Below, in pieces: positions 10,964-25,085 of a stretch of 64,000 nt of DNA; the first letter of the stretch is position 1, and every line of letters starts with the position of its first letter. The translations under genes were made by a program, and so were the position numbers. Source of the stretch: Glandiceps talaboti (taxonomy: Eukaryota; Hemichordata; Enteropneusta; Spengelidae); contig NC_135560.1 of assembly GCF_964340395.1 (NCBI RefSeq), positions 3,071,998 to 3,135,997 of the forward strand, given 5' to 3'. Below the pieces are notes generated by a model, which saw only the letters and a list, made by a program, of their open reading frames with translations, was not told where the DNA came from and did no database searches.

Positions 10964-12940
10964 TCTTCAATCTTCTTGTTCGTTAAAAGGGGTCAGTTTT
11001 TATCAGTATCGCTAAAGATGTTGTTCAATACGTCATGACAGGTACACATGATGATGATAATCCCAAACACTATTATGATATTATAGCTTCCAGCGACTAT
11101 GATATAAAAACCCTTAATTCTACATATGCACTATAAACCTCTGAGTTACTATACCCCAACGACTACAACCTATGTTCGCCTGAGGTACAACACTTTTTTG
11201 ACGTGTTTTATTAATTAGACAATTCCCCTTGACGCCAGATCTTTCCAAATGAGTTTAATTCATTTTCATTTTTTGAGATTGAAATCTGTTATCTCCCCTG
11301 GCGGTTGAAGATAAGAATAACCCTATTTTAGCACCTATATATGTCATGGATAATTTAACAGCCCTAATGCATTGCTTGCACACACTTATCTCTAAATGTT
11401 CGTTTAAAGTTTAGATGAGAAATTCTCCATTTTAAAGCGATTTTGATATCCGTTTCAAAAACATACGAGTTCATGGCCCGATAAATACAAAACAATGCAT
11501 TTGATTGACGTGTGTAATAGTTTCTGTGCTTGAAAATATGGCTTTCTCCAAAGGTTGACTTTGAGACGTGAAACCTAACTACGGTTGAGGCACATACAAT
11601 TGTACTGTTTTGGCGTAGGTTAAGATCAGATAATTTGATCAGAGTTTAAGTCATTATAAAATGACTAATTACAGGCGTTAATACAAATGATGTCTGATCA
11701 ACTCCAATGTATTTGTAGATATTACATACGTTCTATGTACATACATTTTACATACTATTATCTTAATACATGTTAAGAACGTTAAGAATACAAACAAAAC
11801 CCAAGACATTTTACTTCAAGGCACCTTCTACTTTATAAAATACTACTAAATGTCACCACATTGACCATATCGTGTTGTCGATTGACAAGGCACATTTTAA
11901 GGAAGTTTACATTCAAATGAAATGAATCTAACCTATCAAAGGTTAAGGGTCACACAGTCATCTCTAAATCCGTACACAAACAAAGTCAGATTGACAAGAG
12001 CATTACTGAAATCCACTTTTCTTATTAAAACTGATCCTGTTGCCATAGTAAAATGAAATCTCCTGGCACCAAATCAGTGACAGCTCAGTGATGTCAGGTT
12101 AATGAATGACAGCCTGGCATCACCAAGATGGAGAATTGCTCGTGAAAAGGACAAAGGTCAAAGTTTTCACTTAATATCTTATTCAACAGGTTAAAAATCG
12201 ATATATGTTATAAAAATAATATTTGTATTACTATCAATAGTATCAGTTACAATACACAAATAAGCTTCTTCGACATAGGAAATACTCCGACATTCCGACT
12301 ATCTTAAAGTTATACCATTGCTAACATGTACACATATATTATCGTCCACAGATCAATTCAAACTCACAACTATGCAATAAAGAAGAATTTATCTTGATAT
12401 ACCTATTTTGATGACGTCATGGTATAACACTTCTATTCAAATAACACAATGATGGTTGTACTATGCAAATTAATGACACTACAAGTTAATCAAAACCTAG
12501 TATTTTGTTAATGAATACTAAATTGAGGCGTCTTAACAACCCTAAGGGTACTGTTGTACTTTTAAGATACACTAACGCACTGTTAACAGTTTTACGACTT
12601 TTGGCAGTTCGCCAAGTGTTTCAGGACAAAAATGTGTGGGTGCAAAACTTGATGAGATCTCCGAATTTCGCTATTTCGAGTTAACAGCTATGGCATAATT
12701 TACGAGGGCACTTAGAACCTCAATTATTGTAAATATTGTTGTAATAAATAACGACTTGAATGATTAATAACCAAGTCACTACGTTCTCTTTGTGATATTA
12801 GTTATAATTATATTGAAATCTTGAATATTTTAGAATAAACGCCTACTATTTATTTAAGGCAGATTGATTCGAATAAATGTTTGAGTATAAATTAATAAAT
12901 CAGTCATTGTGGGTTGGGAGAGATAGAGAGGGTAGGGGGG
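10964..12940. other. AT-rich intergenic stretch, no gene seen
   Basis: No coding or repeat structure, with one exception. At 12412-12435 the text TGACGTCATGG, TATAAC and ACTTCTAT resembles one unit of the 25-bp minisatellite at 9282-9459. Confidence 0.5.
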
Positions 12941-13249
12941 TAAGGGGCAGGCAGGCAGACAATCATACCGACAAACACAAACATACAAACCGGCAAACAT
13001 ACCGACAGACAGTCTGACCGACAGACAGACAGATATGTTATGTTCGCTATCATTCTTTTAAAAAAAGCATTACATTAGCGTAATAAACTTGTGTTATTAT
13101 GCAATCATCCATAAATACCGTCAAATTAATAATGTACAAATATACCATTGTCGTAACATTTGGTGCAAGACGTCAACCATGTATCATACAAATTCGTTAC
13201 CGATGACACCGTTCATCTAGTTTGGGGTTTTGCTGTCGTTCGTTGGTGA

Positions 13250-13251
<2 letters not shown>
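12941..13251 (+). repeat. Segmental duplication, copy 1 of 2
   Basis: 311 bp closely matching 22271-22542 in the same orientation. Both begin TAAGGGGCAGGCAGGCAGAC, pass through a GACA-rich block, share ATTACATTAGCG and CATCCATAAATACCGTCAAA, and end in GGTGAAC. Copy 1 has about 20 extra bases (TAATAAACTTGTGTTATTAT) inside and a 4-bp duplication (CGTT) near its end. It then passes straight into GACA microsatellite, whereas copy 2 continues into unique, coding-like sequence. Confidence 0.92.
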
Positions 13252-13342
<91 letters not shown>

Positions 13343-13604
13343 AACAGAGAGAGACAGAGAGAGACAGACATACATACATACATACATACATACATACATA
13401 CATACATACATACATACATACATACATACATTCATAGATACATACATACATACATACATACATACATACATACATACACACACACGCATGCATGCATACA
13501 TACATACATACATACATACATACATACATACATAATACATACATATATATACATACATACATACATACATACATACATGTATGCATGCATGCATGCATGC
13601 ATGC

Positions 13605-13667
<63 letters not shown>

Positions 13668-13668
13668 G
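13251..13668. repeat. Compound microsatellite (GACA/GATA/CATA/TGCA)n
   Basis: In order: GACA to about 13314, GATA to about 13342, a GAGA/GACA mix, CATA from about 13371 with interruptions, a short GCAT run near 13575-13604, then GACA again to 13668. All the cysteine/tyrosine-rich open frames on the minus strand are translations of this tract. Confidence 0.97.
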
Positions 13669-13822
13669 AACGCCTAAATTTCCCAAGTTTCTTGTGTTTA
13701 TCAATGTTGACTTATATTTTCATAAACTGAACTGTAGTATATCCTATTAAGGTTTCTTAATTATGTGTTCTTGTAACTTCAGCACAATACCACTCGATGG
13801 TAATGATTGTGGATGACGATGC
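13669..13822. other. Short unique spacer
   Basis: AT-rich unique sequence, nothing recognised. Confidence 0.5.
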
Positions 13823-13905
13823 TGGTGGTGGTGGTGGTGGTAGTGGTGGTGGTGGTGGTGGTGGTGATGATGATGATGATGATGATGGTGATGATAATAA
13901 TAAAG
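13823..13905 (+). repeat. (GGT)n/(GAT)n trinucleotide microsatellite
   Basis: GGT repeats pass into GAT repeats and end in ATAATAATAA. The poly-Val/poly-Met frame is an artefact. Confidence 0.95.
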
Positions 13906-14084
13906 ACTGCACTCATTCTGTATATGTCGAGGTTTTATAGATTTAAATTAGGACTATGTAATAAAGCATTGTACATAGTGATAGGGACTGTTTTACTAGT
14001 AGTCAAATATGTCCCTCTTTTATTGTTATGTTTGACTGAAATTGATAGCCACAAGTTCTCTAATTTAATGACTTCATCATTGTT

Positions 14085-14340
14085 GTCAGTGTGCCCCTCT
14101 TATTTACGGTCTTGTCAGTGTTGTTGTAGAAAGCACAAATATCCCCTCCTCTCTAGGGCTTGCCAGTGTTGTATTGGGAAACATAAATGTCCCCTCCTCT
14201 CTTGGACCGGACAGTTCCTCGAGCCTGGGAGGAGGGGGGGGGGATTTTGCCATCGGGCCGACAAAAAGTCACTGACCCCCCCCCCCCCCCATCTGTAAAA
14301 CCAAAAACAGGCTGATTTCCCCCCCCCCCCCCCCATATAC
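14085..14340 (+). repeat. C-rich minisatellite (about 48 bp) with poly-G/poly-C runs, locus A
   Basis: About three units share GGCTTGCCAGTGTTGTATTG, GGGAAACATAAATGTCCCC and TCCTCTCT. They are followed by GGAGGAGGGGGGGGGG and two poly-C runs of about 15 (14277-14290, 14319-14333). The same unit recurs at 15960-16100. Confidence 0.8.
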
Positions 14341-14474
14341 CATATTCACATAACAGGTATTTTTTGATCGTGACTCAGCGTGGACTGCTTGACTGTCTCA
14401 CAAATACTTTACAAGATCCTGGGATAGCACTATCACATAATTATTGACAACACAGGGTAAATATATTCAAAATG

Positions 14475-15290
14475 GAGTTTAATAGCATCCAGACCTTGAA
14501 AGATAGGGGGAAGCTTGAGAAGGAAATATATACACTCTCATGGGGGAGGGGGTCCTTGGGGTCTCCCCCTAGAAGCTCTATAGGTTGTTTTTTAACTCTT
14601 AAAGCCCATTTTAGCCTATTCAGACACTTTCAGGCAATAATTTCCAAGCTTTACAAGACAACACCAACATGTACAAAGCAACTTCATAGGGTTGAAATAT
14701 TTTTAAAGTAACTTAAAAGTTTAATAGCATCTTGACAGTAAGAGGTAGGGGGAAGAGCTTGACACTGGGATAAATTATGTCCACCTCGTGTGTGTGTGTG
14801 GGGGGGGGAGAAGTTCTGGAGGTTTTGTTACTCTTGAAGCCCATCTTTAGGCTATTACGACAATTTCAGGCAATAATTTCCAAGTTTTAAAAGACACCAT
14901 CAAGTATCAGAAATTATTTATATCTTACATACTTACATAGAGTTGAAATATGTTCATAATCATTATAATAAAGGTCAGCACATCTAATGGTAGTATCATT
15001 GGTAAGGAAGATTTGGAGTTTTAAGGCAATTTTTTGACTATCTTGGCAAACATTTCGAATCTTAGAAGTCAATATCATCTCAAATTAGCATAGGGTGGAA
15101 ATTCTTAAGAAAAGTTTAATACCATTATGGCTGCATGTAAAAAGGTTGGTTCGTCTGATTGTTGGTTAACTGCATGAGTGACCTCTGGGGTGAGGGAGTC
15201 CTTGGGGTTTTCCTCCTGGCAGATCTGCAGTTTTTGGCTTCTATTAAGGCAATGTTTCCAAGCTTTGAATAGCTAACGTAAATGTAAGTT
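14475..15290 (+). repeat. Diverged tandem repeat, about 240-bp unit
   Basis: The landmark TTTAATAGCATC occurs at about 14480 and 14721. Each copy continues with GGTAGGGGGAAG-like text, a G-rich patch, CTCTTAAAGCCCAT-like text, CAGGCAATAATTTCCAAG and GTTGAAATAT. A partial third copy (about 14960-15110) and a fourth (15117-15275, with GGGAGTCCTTGGGG, TTAAGGCAATGTTTCCAAGC) are more diverged. There is no coding signal on either strand. Confidence 0.7.
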
Positions 15291-15890
15291 TTAAATGAGT
15301 TTCCCATGTCACATAAAAATGGCCCCGTAACTTGGTACAGTGGCATTAATATTGCATGTATAGTATTAAAAGTCACTGGTATGTTAGAGAACTTTAGATG
15401 GTCATACCTAGTGTATAACACTTAATAGAAAATAGAATCTGATGAGATGTGGTGATTTGTAGTGTCGATAACATGTAGTGTCCAAAATAGAAAGTGCATC
15501 TACTCGTCATACCGAAGAGTAGAACGATTTAGACTAAATTCTTTTATAAACTACCTCTGAAGATAACCATTACGAAACCTTCAAGTTCATTTTTGCTCCA
15601 AATTGTAATAAGTGAAGCATTAATTGTGAAACAGTCAAGCATTTACATAACATGTTCTGTAACTAGTGTGGTAGCTAGATAATACATATTATATGTATAG
15701 CGTAGAGGTATGTTTGAACTCTTACGTGAAGTAATATTAAAGAATTTATGTAAGAAACAGGGACAATAAAATAAATTATACATGTACCAGTCAGTTCAGA
15801 CAAGGCTATATGCCATTGTAGAAAAGTCTTCTTCCATCACAATCCAAAACACAATGACCCCATCCACAATTTTCAAAATAGCCTCATGAC
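15291..15890. other. Unique AT-rich stretch, no gene seen
   Basis: No recognisable feature before the C-rich minisatellite locus B. Confidence 0.45.
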
Positions 15891-16105
15891 CCCCCCCCCC
15901 TACTGCCAATTTCAAAAACACGGTGACCCCCTCCCAATCCACCGCCCCCCCCCCCCGGCCCGAAGAAACTGACCGGTCCCTAAGCCTTGTCACTTTTGTA
16001 TTGGGAAACATAAATGTTCCCTCCCCTTTAGGGCTTGTCAGTGTTGCAGTAGGCAGTACAAACGTCCTCCTTTCCTCCTCTCTAGGCCTTGTCAGGTACA
16101 TAACT
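15891..16105 (+). repeat. C-rich minisatellite (about 48 bp), locus B
   Basis: Poly-C runs at about 15890-15900 and 15945-15956 precede three units with AGCCTTGTCACTTTTGTATT, GGGAAACATAAATGTTCCC and GGGCTTGTCAGTGTTG. It is the same family as 14085-14340, 1.8 kb upstream, in the same orientation. Confidence 0.8.
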
Positions 16106-18156
<2,051 letters not shown>

Positions 18157-18339
18157 ATGATAAGCCGTATATCGTCTACATTCAGCTATGCTATCATAGT
18201 ACTGGTTGCAGTGTATACAGTTGTTGGCGTCCATGCCGACGATGGTCACTTCACTAACGACTGGGCCGTACATATTCCGGGAGGAGAAACTGAGGCTCAC
18301 TTGGTAGCCGAACAACATGGGTACGAATATATAGGAAAG
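18157..18339 (+). CDS. First coding exon of a furin/PC5-type proprotein convertase
   Basis: Seen: the exon has 61 codons. Residues 1-27 are a typical signal peptide (MISR, then a hydrophobic core FSYAIIVLVAVYTVVGV, then HA before DDGH). Residues 32-61 read FTNDWAVHIPGGETEAHLV followed by a GYEYIGK end. Known: FTN-WAV-IPGG-A--VA--HGF---G is the start of the furin-family inhibitory prodomain, which in vertebrate furin and PC5 directly precedes the (I)F-DYYHF segment. It is distinct from PC2. The convertase is a subtilisin-like endoprotease of the Golgi/secretory route that cleaves proproteins after basic motifs. The start is the first ATG after the in-frame TGA at 18130, with G at -3. The exon ends AAG|GTACGT in phase 0, where the family is expected to have an intron. 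No later exon was recognised, so this entry is only the N-terminus. Which paralogue it is (furin or PC5/PACE4-like) is not decidable. Confidence 0.88.
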
Positions 18340-18345
18340 GTACGT
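18340..18345 (+). other. Splice donor, intron 1 of convertase gene
   Basis: GTACGT follows AAG at the end of the prodomain block. If translation read through, it would add only VRCSFYC before a stop at 18361, and none of that fits the family. Confidence 0.85.
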
Positions 18346-20274
18346 TGCTCTTTCTATTGTTAACACTGTGGAATACATAGTTTTAATAATATAGGTTATG
18401 TCAATACGGATCTCGACACATTGGTACGAATTCGTGATTAAATATACCAATGACCCTTTTTACATTAATTACACAGGTCTTAATTAATTAATTAATCAAT
18501 TAATTAATTAATTGACATTCTGGCAGTATACACTTATAGAGTGTTATTTCAAACACAAAATATGGTGACCACATGACCAACGCTGTTAATTAAACAATCA
18601 AGATCTAAATATAACTAATGCAAAAAGGCCGTCAATCAAAGCCTGCTAAAAAATATCAATAAAATACAACATCATTGCCCGCATCACGCTAGGTGGGATT
18701 ACATACAGAACTTTTGTAAGATACCGGTAAACATCCGTCGCCTAATACCGGAGGACTAGACCGGTAGTATGGATAGATGGATGGGTGGATGTAGAAACAA
18801 AGACGAGAATAATACAGTATATCCCTGTATGTTATATGTTGGCTCTCGATTTCACAAATAGTCAATTTTCAATATAGGAAATTCGTATTTCCTCTAAGCG
18901 TCACTGTATGTATGCCACACGCTGCCGTTGATGTTATTCCCTTATACCTATAATTTGTACATACATGGTTAGATTTGGATAGTATTTGTATACATATATG
19001 CATATCTAATACTGAATATAGACTGATTGTCTAACCGTGAGAGACAGTTCTATTACCAAATGCTTATAACTCCCATCGGCTCCGATAGCACTTTGTACGG
19101 CACTGAATTAACCCGTGACGATGATTTAGTTGTATGGACGTTGAATTGACTGAGTTGCTAACAGTGGACTATTTGATATAAATCGTCTCCAACAAGGCTG
19201 TGGACAGTGCACAGTTGGAATAGAGGGCAATACAGAATAAACCGTAAAGACCATTTCACGTGTGGATTTTGGATATGAGGGCCATAAAACGACATTCATT
19301 ATCGATTGCATACAATGCGATGGTTTCCTTTGTTCATGCTATCAACGGGTGTTTAGTAAAAGTGTTATCGTCTCACCACAATGAAAATTGTTGTCGAATG
19401 AAACAAAAATGAAAAGCTGTTTCATATTTGAATTGTGTCATGTTTTACCTATAACAGAGGCACGTCCAAAAATACAAACTACATTGTTCAATGTAGTTTA
19501 TTATAATATGCTGGTTGTATGATTGAAGGTATGCTATATATTAACAACATGACAATTACTATTTCCATAACCTGAATCACCGATACTCAGTTGTTTAATT
19601 TCCGTACATAATTAACCCTACAACATCGTAGCTTGTCAACCACATCTCAATAATGAAATCTATACAATTTTTGCGAACACTTCACTATTATTACGTTTAT
19701 TTCCTAATTATTTTCCGTTGCCTCATTATTTCAATTATGACAATTTACAAGACATAATTATTGGAACTACCAATTAAGGTCATAAATTGTGAAAAGCACA
19801 GTCCTAATAATTTTTTTAATTTGAAAATCATCTGAGGAAATAAGATGTATAACTATAGCGACAAAATTAAACTTAGTCTGAATGTTCTCATTTAGCACGG
19901 AATATGAAATAACATAACTGTGTCAAAACTGATAATGTTTGCATATTATATAAGGGCAATCCAGCACTCGACGACACACGATTAATTCAATATGGACCTG
20001 ACGCCATTTGTTCCACGGTTAATCAACTATGTATAATTATTAGAGTCGTGCTGTCAAAGAGATCGTGTATGTCTGCTAGTAATTTGAATACGGACATGTC
20101 TTTAATCTAATCTACTCCTTGACAGTATTGACGAATAGTATTACATTTAAATTTCTATCATTTTATTTACACATTCCTTATATTCATAGAGGCAATGGTG
20201 TGACAATATTTATACTGGCTTTGTGGACGTGTTTAAAGTAAACTTTCTATAGTCATCTCCATATGTGCTGTAAC
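18346..20274. other. Presumed intron 1, proximal part; no exon seen
   Basis: AT-rich and non-coding. It includes a TTAA/ATTA run at about 18478-18510 and a short GATG-rich patch near 18770-18790. I looked for the expected DYYHF/HR-KR convertase exon and did not find it. Confidence 0.5.
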
Positions 20275-20340
20275 AAACAACACAAACAAACAAACAAACA
20301 AACAAACAAACAAACAAACAAACAAACAAACAAACAAATA
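20275..20340. repeat. (CAAA)n microsatellite
   Basis: About 16 near-perfect tetranucleotide repeats. Confidence 0.95.
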
Positions 20341-22270
20341 CGCAGCAAGTTAAATAGACTTGCAAATCACCACCACCAATATGACTACCATCACTACGAC
20401 AACAATGTCAAACGCATAGTACTATCTCTATAACTGACAGGAATCACCACGTATACAATCACACCTACTGCCAAAAACTAAAAAACATATTCACAGATAT
20501 CACAGATGTGTCAGCGTAAAACATGTGTGTACAATAATGACGATACAACAACTGATATGTAAATTACACGTCGTCATATAGTTTGTATGTAAACTGTCAA
20601 TCTTCAGACTAGATTTAAGATCCTTCTCTGGCAGAAATTGCTATTTACATTGTACCCAGTTGTTTAAGTTATATTTTGACTTACAATTTGAGAAGGGAAT
20701 GTAAGTACAATATAGATTGTCAGTCACCAAACCATACAAGAGGATTGACCTTGTTGCTTCCATAGATGGATTTTTTTACTCTTAACTCTTCACCCGGATT
20801 ACACCGCCTCTGGCATTTACCCTTGATGTGAAAACTATAAGATCAAATCTCTCTAAGCAAAATACCTCTTGTCTGCCGAAGCTTATTACTAGTTCGCCCC
20901 GACACCTGTTACAGGTTACCAATGCGCACATGGCTACGAGCTATGGTTTGAAATCATTCCTATCACAATTATCAGGAAATGGTCACGGAAGAATTATCTA
21001 AAATTGCCATTAGCTAAGATAGAGTTCAGTCTCAAAATGCAAAGACCCAGTGTGATCCTAGTGCTATACATTATTAAAATCAACAGTGTATTAAGGAAAG
21101 GCATTACGCCATGGCCAATAAAAGGAAAGACGAAAAACTGTGCTGGAAAGAAAGAAAGCTTAAACGTGAAGGCAGTAAACCTATAAAGAAATCCGAGAAC
21201 AAGTAACAAGACGCTTGAAACAGATGGATGACATGAAAAACCTGGTTAGAATGGAACAATTAGGCTGAAACAATAGGATTCACTATGACATTACAAGAAA
21301 AACGATTTATTCCCCAAAGAAATCTTGAAATTAACTTAATAAAATTATCGCAACTACCAATGATCTATAAGCACTAGTGATACACATAAGAGAAAAACAG
21401 CAATATTTTATAAATTGAATGAACATCAAGGAAGGCAAAAAGGCCATGAAAGATAGACGTCTATTATATAACCTCATGTTGTAATTCTATAGAGTTATTT
21501 ATTCCGTTTCTGTACATAGTGTTCATTACCACCAAGTCCTTAACCATGCTGTAAGATATGCTATCCTAATAGCAAACAGATGCATTAATTCCACAAGTTT
21601 TGTATAATTCATGCGAAATCTGTTTTTCCATACATATAGGATCAAAGTATTCACAGGTAACAAGCGGCTCCTAACCCCAGAGAAAGTTGCGTGTAACGGA
21701 TCAAAAATATTATATTACTATAGAAATACATACGTCATTGTATAATCTTGTGTTACGAATAAAGTGTTACATCTGTGAGAAAGTTTCACACTTACTTCAG
21801 TGCCGCATCCATATCTAAGTCAGGTTTTTAAAATCCTAAGTATTACCTTTGCTCGTTATTACTTCTATAAAGGTGACAGTGACACAAGCATGAGTCAAAC
21901 AGACTGATATTTACAGTCAAACTAAACGGATCAAATCAATGCAATATGGGGAGGTCAAAGGTTACAGAATGCCAGGTGTAATCGTATTTACAACGTAGAT
22001 GAAATAAAATCAAGCACTATAACTTATATTCAATAACATTCGTTGACGCACACGTACAAATAAAGATCCAATGTATGTTTGTAAGTACTACTATACACAT
22101 TCAATCATGCCGACATTCTCCATGGACCATTCTACCCTGGGAATTTTCTAATTAAAACTATTGTTAGTAATTGCTTTTTTATCACTATTTATGGCTGATC
22201 AGCTGAAACTCAATTCCAAATGTCAAATTGCGTTCTATTGTTTATAACGCTTGTATCCATGAGATGATGA
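20341..22270. other. Presumed intronic sequence, no feature seen
   Basis: Two overlapping open frames near 21000 (60 and 71 codons on opposite strands) are unrecognised. No repeat structure or gene was found. Confidence 0.45.
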
Positions 22271-22542
22271 TAAGGGGCAGGCAGGCAGACAAACATACCG
22301 GCAAACACAGACATACAAACCGACAAACATACCGACAGACAGACAGACAGAATGTTATTTTCGCTATTGTTCTTTTAAAAAAGCATTACATTAGCGCAAT
22401 CATCCATAAATACCGTCAAATTAATAATGTACAAATATACCATTGTCGTAACATTTGGTGCAAGACGTCAACCATGTATCATACAAATTCGTTACCGATG
22501 ACACCGTTCATCTAGTGTGGGGCTTTGCTGTCGTTGGTGAAC
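22271..22542 (+). repeat. Segmental duplication, copy 2 of 2
   Basis: 272 bp matching 12941-13251 in direct orientation, 9.3 kb away. It lacks the roughly 20-bp insert and the 4-bp CGTT duplication of copy 1. Its 3' part overlaps the coding-like frame at 22452-22700. Confidence 0.92.
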
Positions 22543-22700
22543 CGTTCAATGCTAAAAATCAGTGTTATATCCAACTCAAGGAAGAAATGTTTCATTACAA
22601 TTTTATAGCTTTGAATTATCAGTTCAACGTTTTGTCAATTGTATCTACGTTTGATAGCGATATAGTCAGAAAAAGAATGAGCGAAATGCTACAAAAATGA
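22452..22700 (+). pseudogene. Coding-like ORF remnant straddling the duplication end
   Basis: An open frame of 81 codons ends in TGA at 22698-22700. It lacks an ATG at its beginning (it follows a TAA at 22449-22451), so it would have to be an internal exon or a decayed fragment. The translation has balanced composition (for example FVTDDTVHLVWGFAVVGEP and FDSDIVRKRMSEMLQK), but I recognise no family. Within the part shared with 12941-13251, the two substitutions in this frame (GTG/GTT and GGC/GGT) are both silent. In copy 1 the frame is then lost through a 4-bp insertion. This hints at past coding constraint but rests on only two sites. Confidence 0.2.
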
Positions 22701-23736
22701 ACGGGTATTAGATTGTGTCTAATGTCACGTGACAATGGGCCATATGAAGCTTTTCGCAAAGTCATTGTGACGTTATAACATAACTCCTGGATGAAAGGTT
22801 ACATTTTAGAACACTTTATTTTCAAATCAACACACATTTATAACCAAATGAACGTATTCAGAAATGATCGACGTCCTTCCCATATATTACTCTGCCAGTA
22901 CTTACATATGTCATTGATATCTACTGCACGTTGCAGACAAGTTCTGTTCAATACTAAGCTTGTAGTTACTTGCAAAGAAATCGAAGCTACGTTTAAAATT
23001 CAAAATTGCACAGTACTACATCAGATTTGCATTGTATCTGTCAGCTGGTGAAACTGCGTATGGCAATATGGCCGGAATTACAAACAAAGATTAATAACAG
23101 CTTGAATTCAGAAAATTAATATTGGTGAAATGAAACATATGTGTCAACATGTAGTTCTGTTATCGTTAGATTTTGTGACATACAATTTGTGCGTATATTA
23201 CGTTTGTCACTTTCCAGTCCCAATTATTAAAAAATTCCAAACCATTTAAGAACACAGTTTCCCATTGGCTACTATCTGCACATGTGTAACTCAAGATCAT
23301 GCCCCATAAGACTAGAAGCGGTAAAAATGAATGAACGAATGTTGAAATGTAGTGTCAGCATGCACAGGATGAACACATTAATTACGATTTACGATCAACT
23401 TAGAGCAAACGAGCAGTTGGTCTGACATTAACTTTCACTACTTAGTTCCATCAAATCTGTCGGAAACTTCCCCGAAATATTATCACCACAAAGGGAGTAA
23501 TTGCACTCCGAGATTGAAATTGATTTTTGCATTAAAGTGTTGAGGCGTTGGATTGCATTTTCAATTATGGTAAAAACTAACGAGAATTTTATAGTTTGGC
23601 GACTCACGCTAAAGTAAACATGTAACGTTTGATATTTCGAGACTAGACTTTGAGGACTTACATGTGACCCAACAATATAATTTCAACACAATGTCATAAA
23701 TAAGCAGAGACTATTTCAACATTTTAAAAACAACAA
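22701..23736. other. Presumed intronic sequence, no feature seen
   Basis: Unique AT-rich sequence up to the start of the 50-bp satellite. An 86-codon open frame (22791-23051) is unrecognised. Confidence 0.45.
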
Positions 23737-25085
23737 GTTATAATTATCAGCAGACATGGCTATATTATCATGAGGCATCACAGTGTGTTATAATTATCAG
23801 CAGACATAGCTATATTATCATGAGACATCACAGTGTGTTATAATTATCAGCAGACATAGCTATGTTATCATGAGACATCACAGTGTGTTATAATTATCAG
23901 CAGACATAGCTATATTATCATGAGACACCACAGTGTGTTATAATTATCAGCAGACATAGCTATATTATCATGAGACATCACAGTGGGTTATAATTATCAG
24001 CAGACATAGCTATATTATCATGAGGCATCACAGTGTGTTATAATTATCAGCAGACATAGCTATATTATCATGAGACATCACAGTGTGTTATAATTATCAG
24101 CAGACATAGCTATATTATCATGAGGCATCACATTGTGTTATAATTATCAGCAGACATAGCTATATTATCATGAGGCATCACATTGTGTTATAATTATCAG
24201 CAGACATAGCTATATTATCATGAGGCATCACAGTGGGTTATAATTATCAGCAGACATGGCTATATTATCATGAGACATCACAGTGGGTTATAATTATCAG
24301 CAGACATAGCTATATTATCATGAGACATCACAGTGTGTTATAATTATCAGCAGACATGGCTATATTATCATGAGACATCACAGTGTGTTATAATTATCAG
24401 CAGACATAGCTATATTATCATGAGGCATCACATTGTGTTATAATTATCAGCAGACATAGCTATATTATCATGAGACATCACAGTGTGTTATAATTATCAG
24501 CAGACATAGCTATATTATCATGAGGCATCACAGTGTGTTATAATTATCAGCAGACATGGCTATATTATCATGAGACATCACAGTGTGTTATAATTATCAG
24601 CAGACATAGCTATATTATCATGAGGCATCACAGTGTGTTATAATTATCAGCATACATAGCTATATTATCATGAGGCATCACAGTGGGTTATAATTATCAG
24701 CAGACATGGCTATATTATCATGAGGCATCACAGTGTGTTATAATTATCAGCATACATAGCTATATTATCATGAGGCATCACAGTGTGTTATAATTATCAG
24801 CAGACATGGCTATATTATCATGAGGCATCACAGTGTGTTATAATTATCAGCATGCATAGCTATATTATCATGAGGCATCACAGTGTGTTATAATTATCAG
24901 CAGACATGGCTATATTATCATGAGGCATCACAGTGTGTTATAATTATCAGCAGACATAGCTATATTATCATGAGACATCACAGTGCGTTATAATTATCAG
25001 CAGACATAGCTATATTATCATGAGGTATCAGTGGGTTATAATTATCAGCAGACATAGCTATATTATCATGAGGTATCACAGTGGG
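23737..25085 (+). repeat. 50-bp satellite array, about 27 copies
   Basis: The unit starts GTTATAATTATCAGCAGACA, continues TAGCTATATTATCATGAG, then CATCACAGTGTG. Spacing is exactly 50 bp over nearly the whole array. Variation is concentrated at a few positions (ATAGC/ATGGC, GAGAC/GAGGC, AGTGT/AGTGG, CACAG/CACAT), which is typical of homogenised arrays. The last units show GGTATC and a small deletion (25025-25035) before the array changes type. Confidence 0.97.

Noticed and set aside
10537-11015. Frames of about 150 codons rich in His, Ile or Thr
   Set aside because: Translations of trinucleotide microsatellites (ATC/ACC/ACT).
13197-13704. Cys/Tyr/Met-rich minus-strand frames of up to 133 codons
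   Set aside because: Translations of CATA/GACA tetranucleotide tracts; the same applies to 47325-47881 and 49183-49524.
14115-14336. Gly/Trp-rich minus-strand frame
   Set aside because: Produced by poly-C and C-rich minisatellite sequence.
18340-18363. Read-through of the convertase exon to a 68-residue protein
   Set aside because: The seven extra residues do not fit the family, and the junction is a consensus splice donor.
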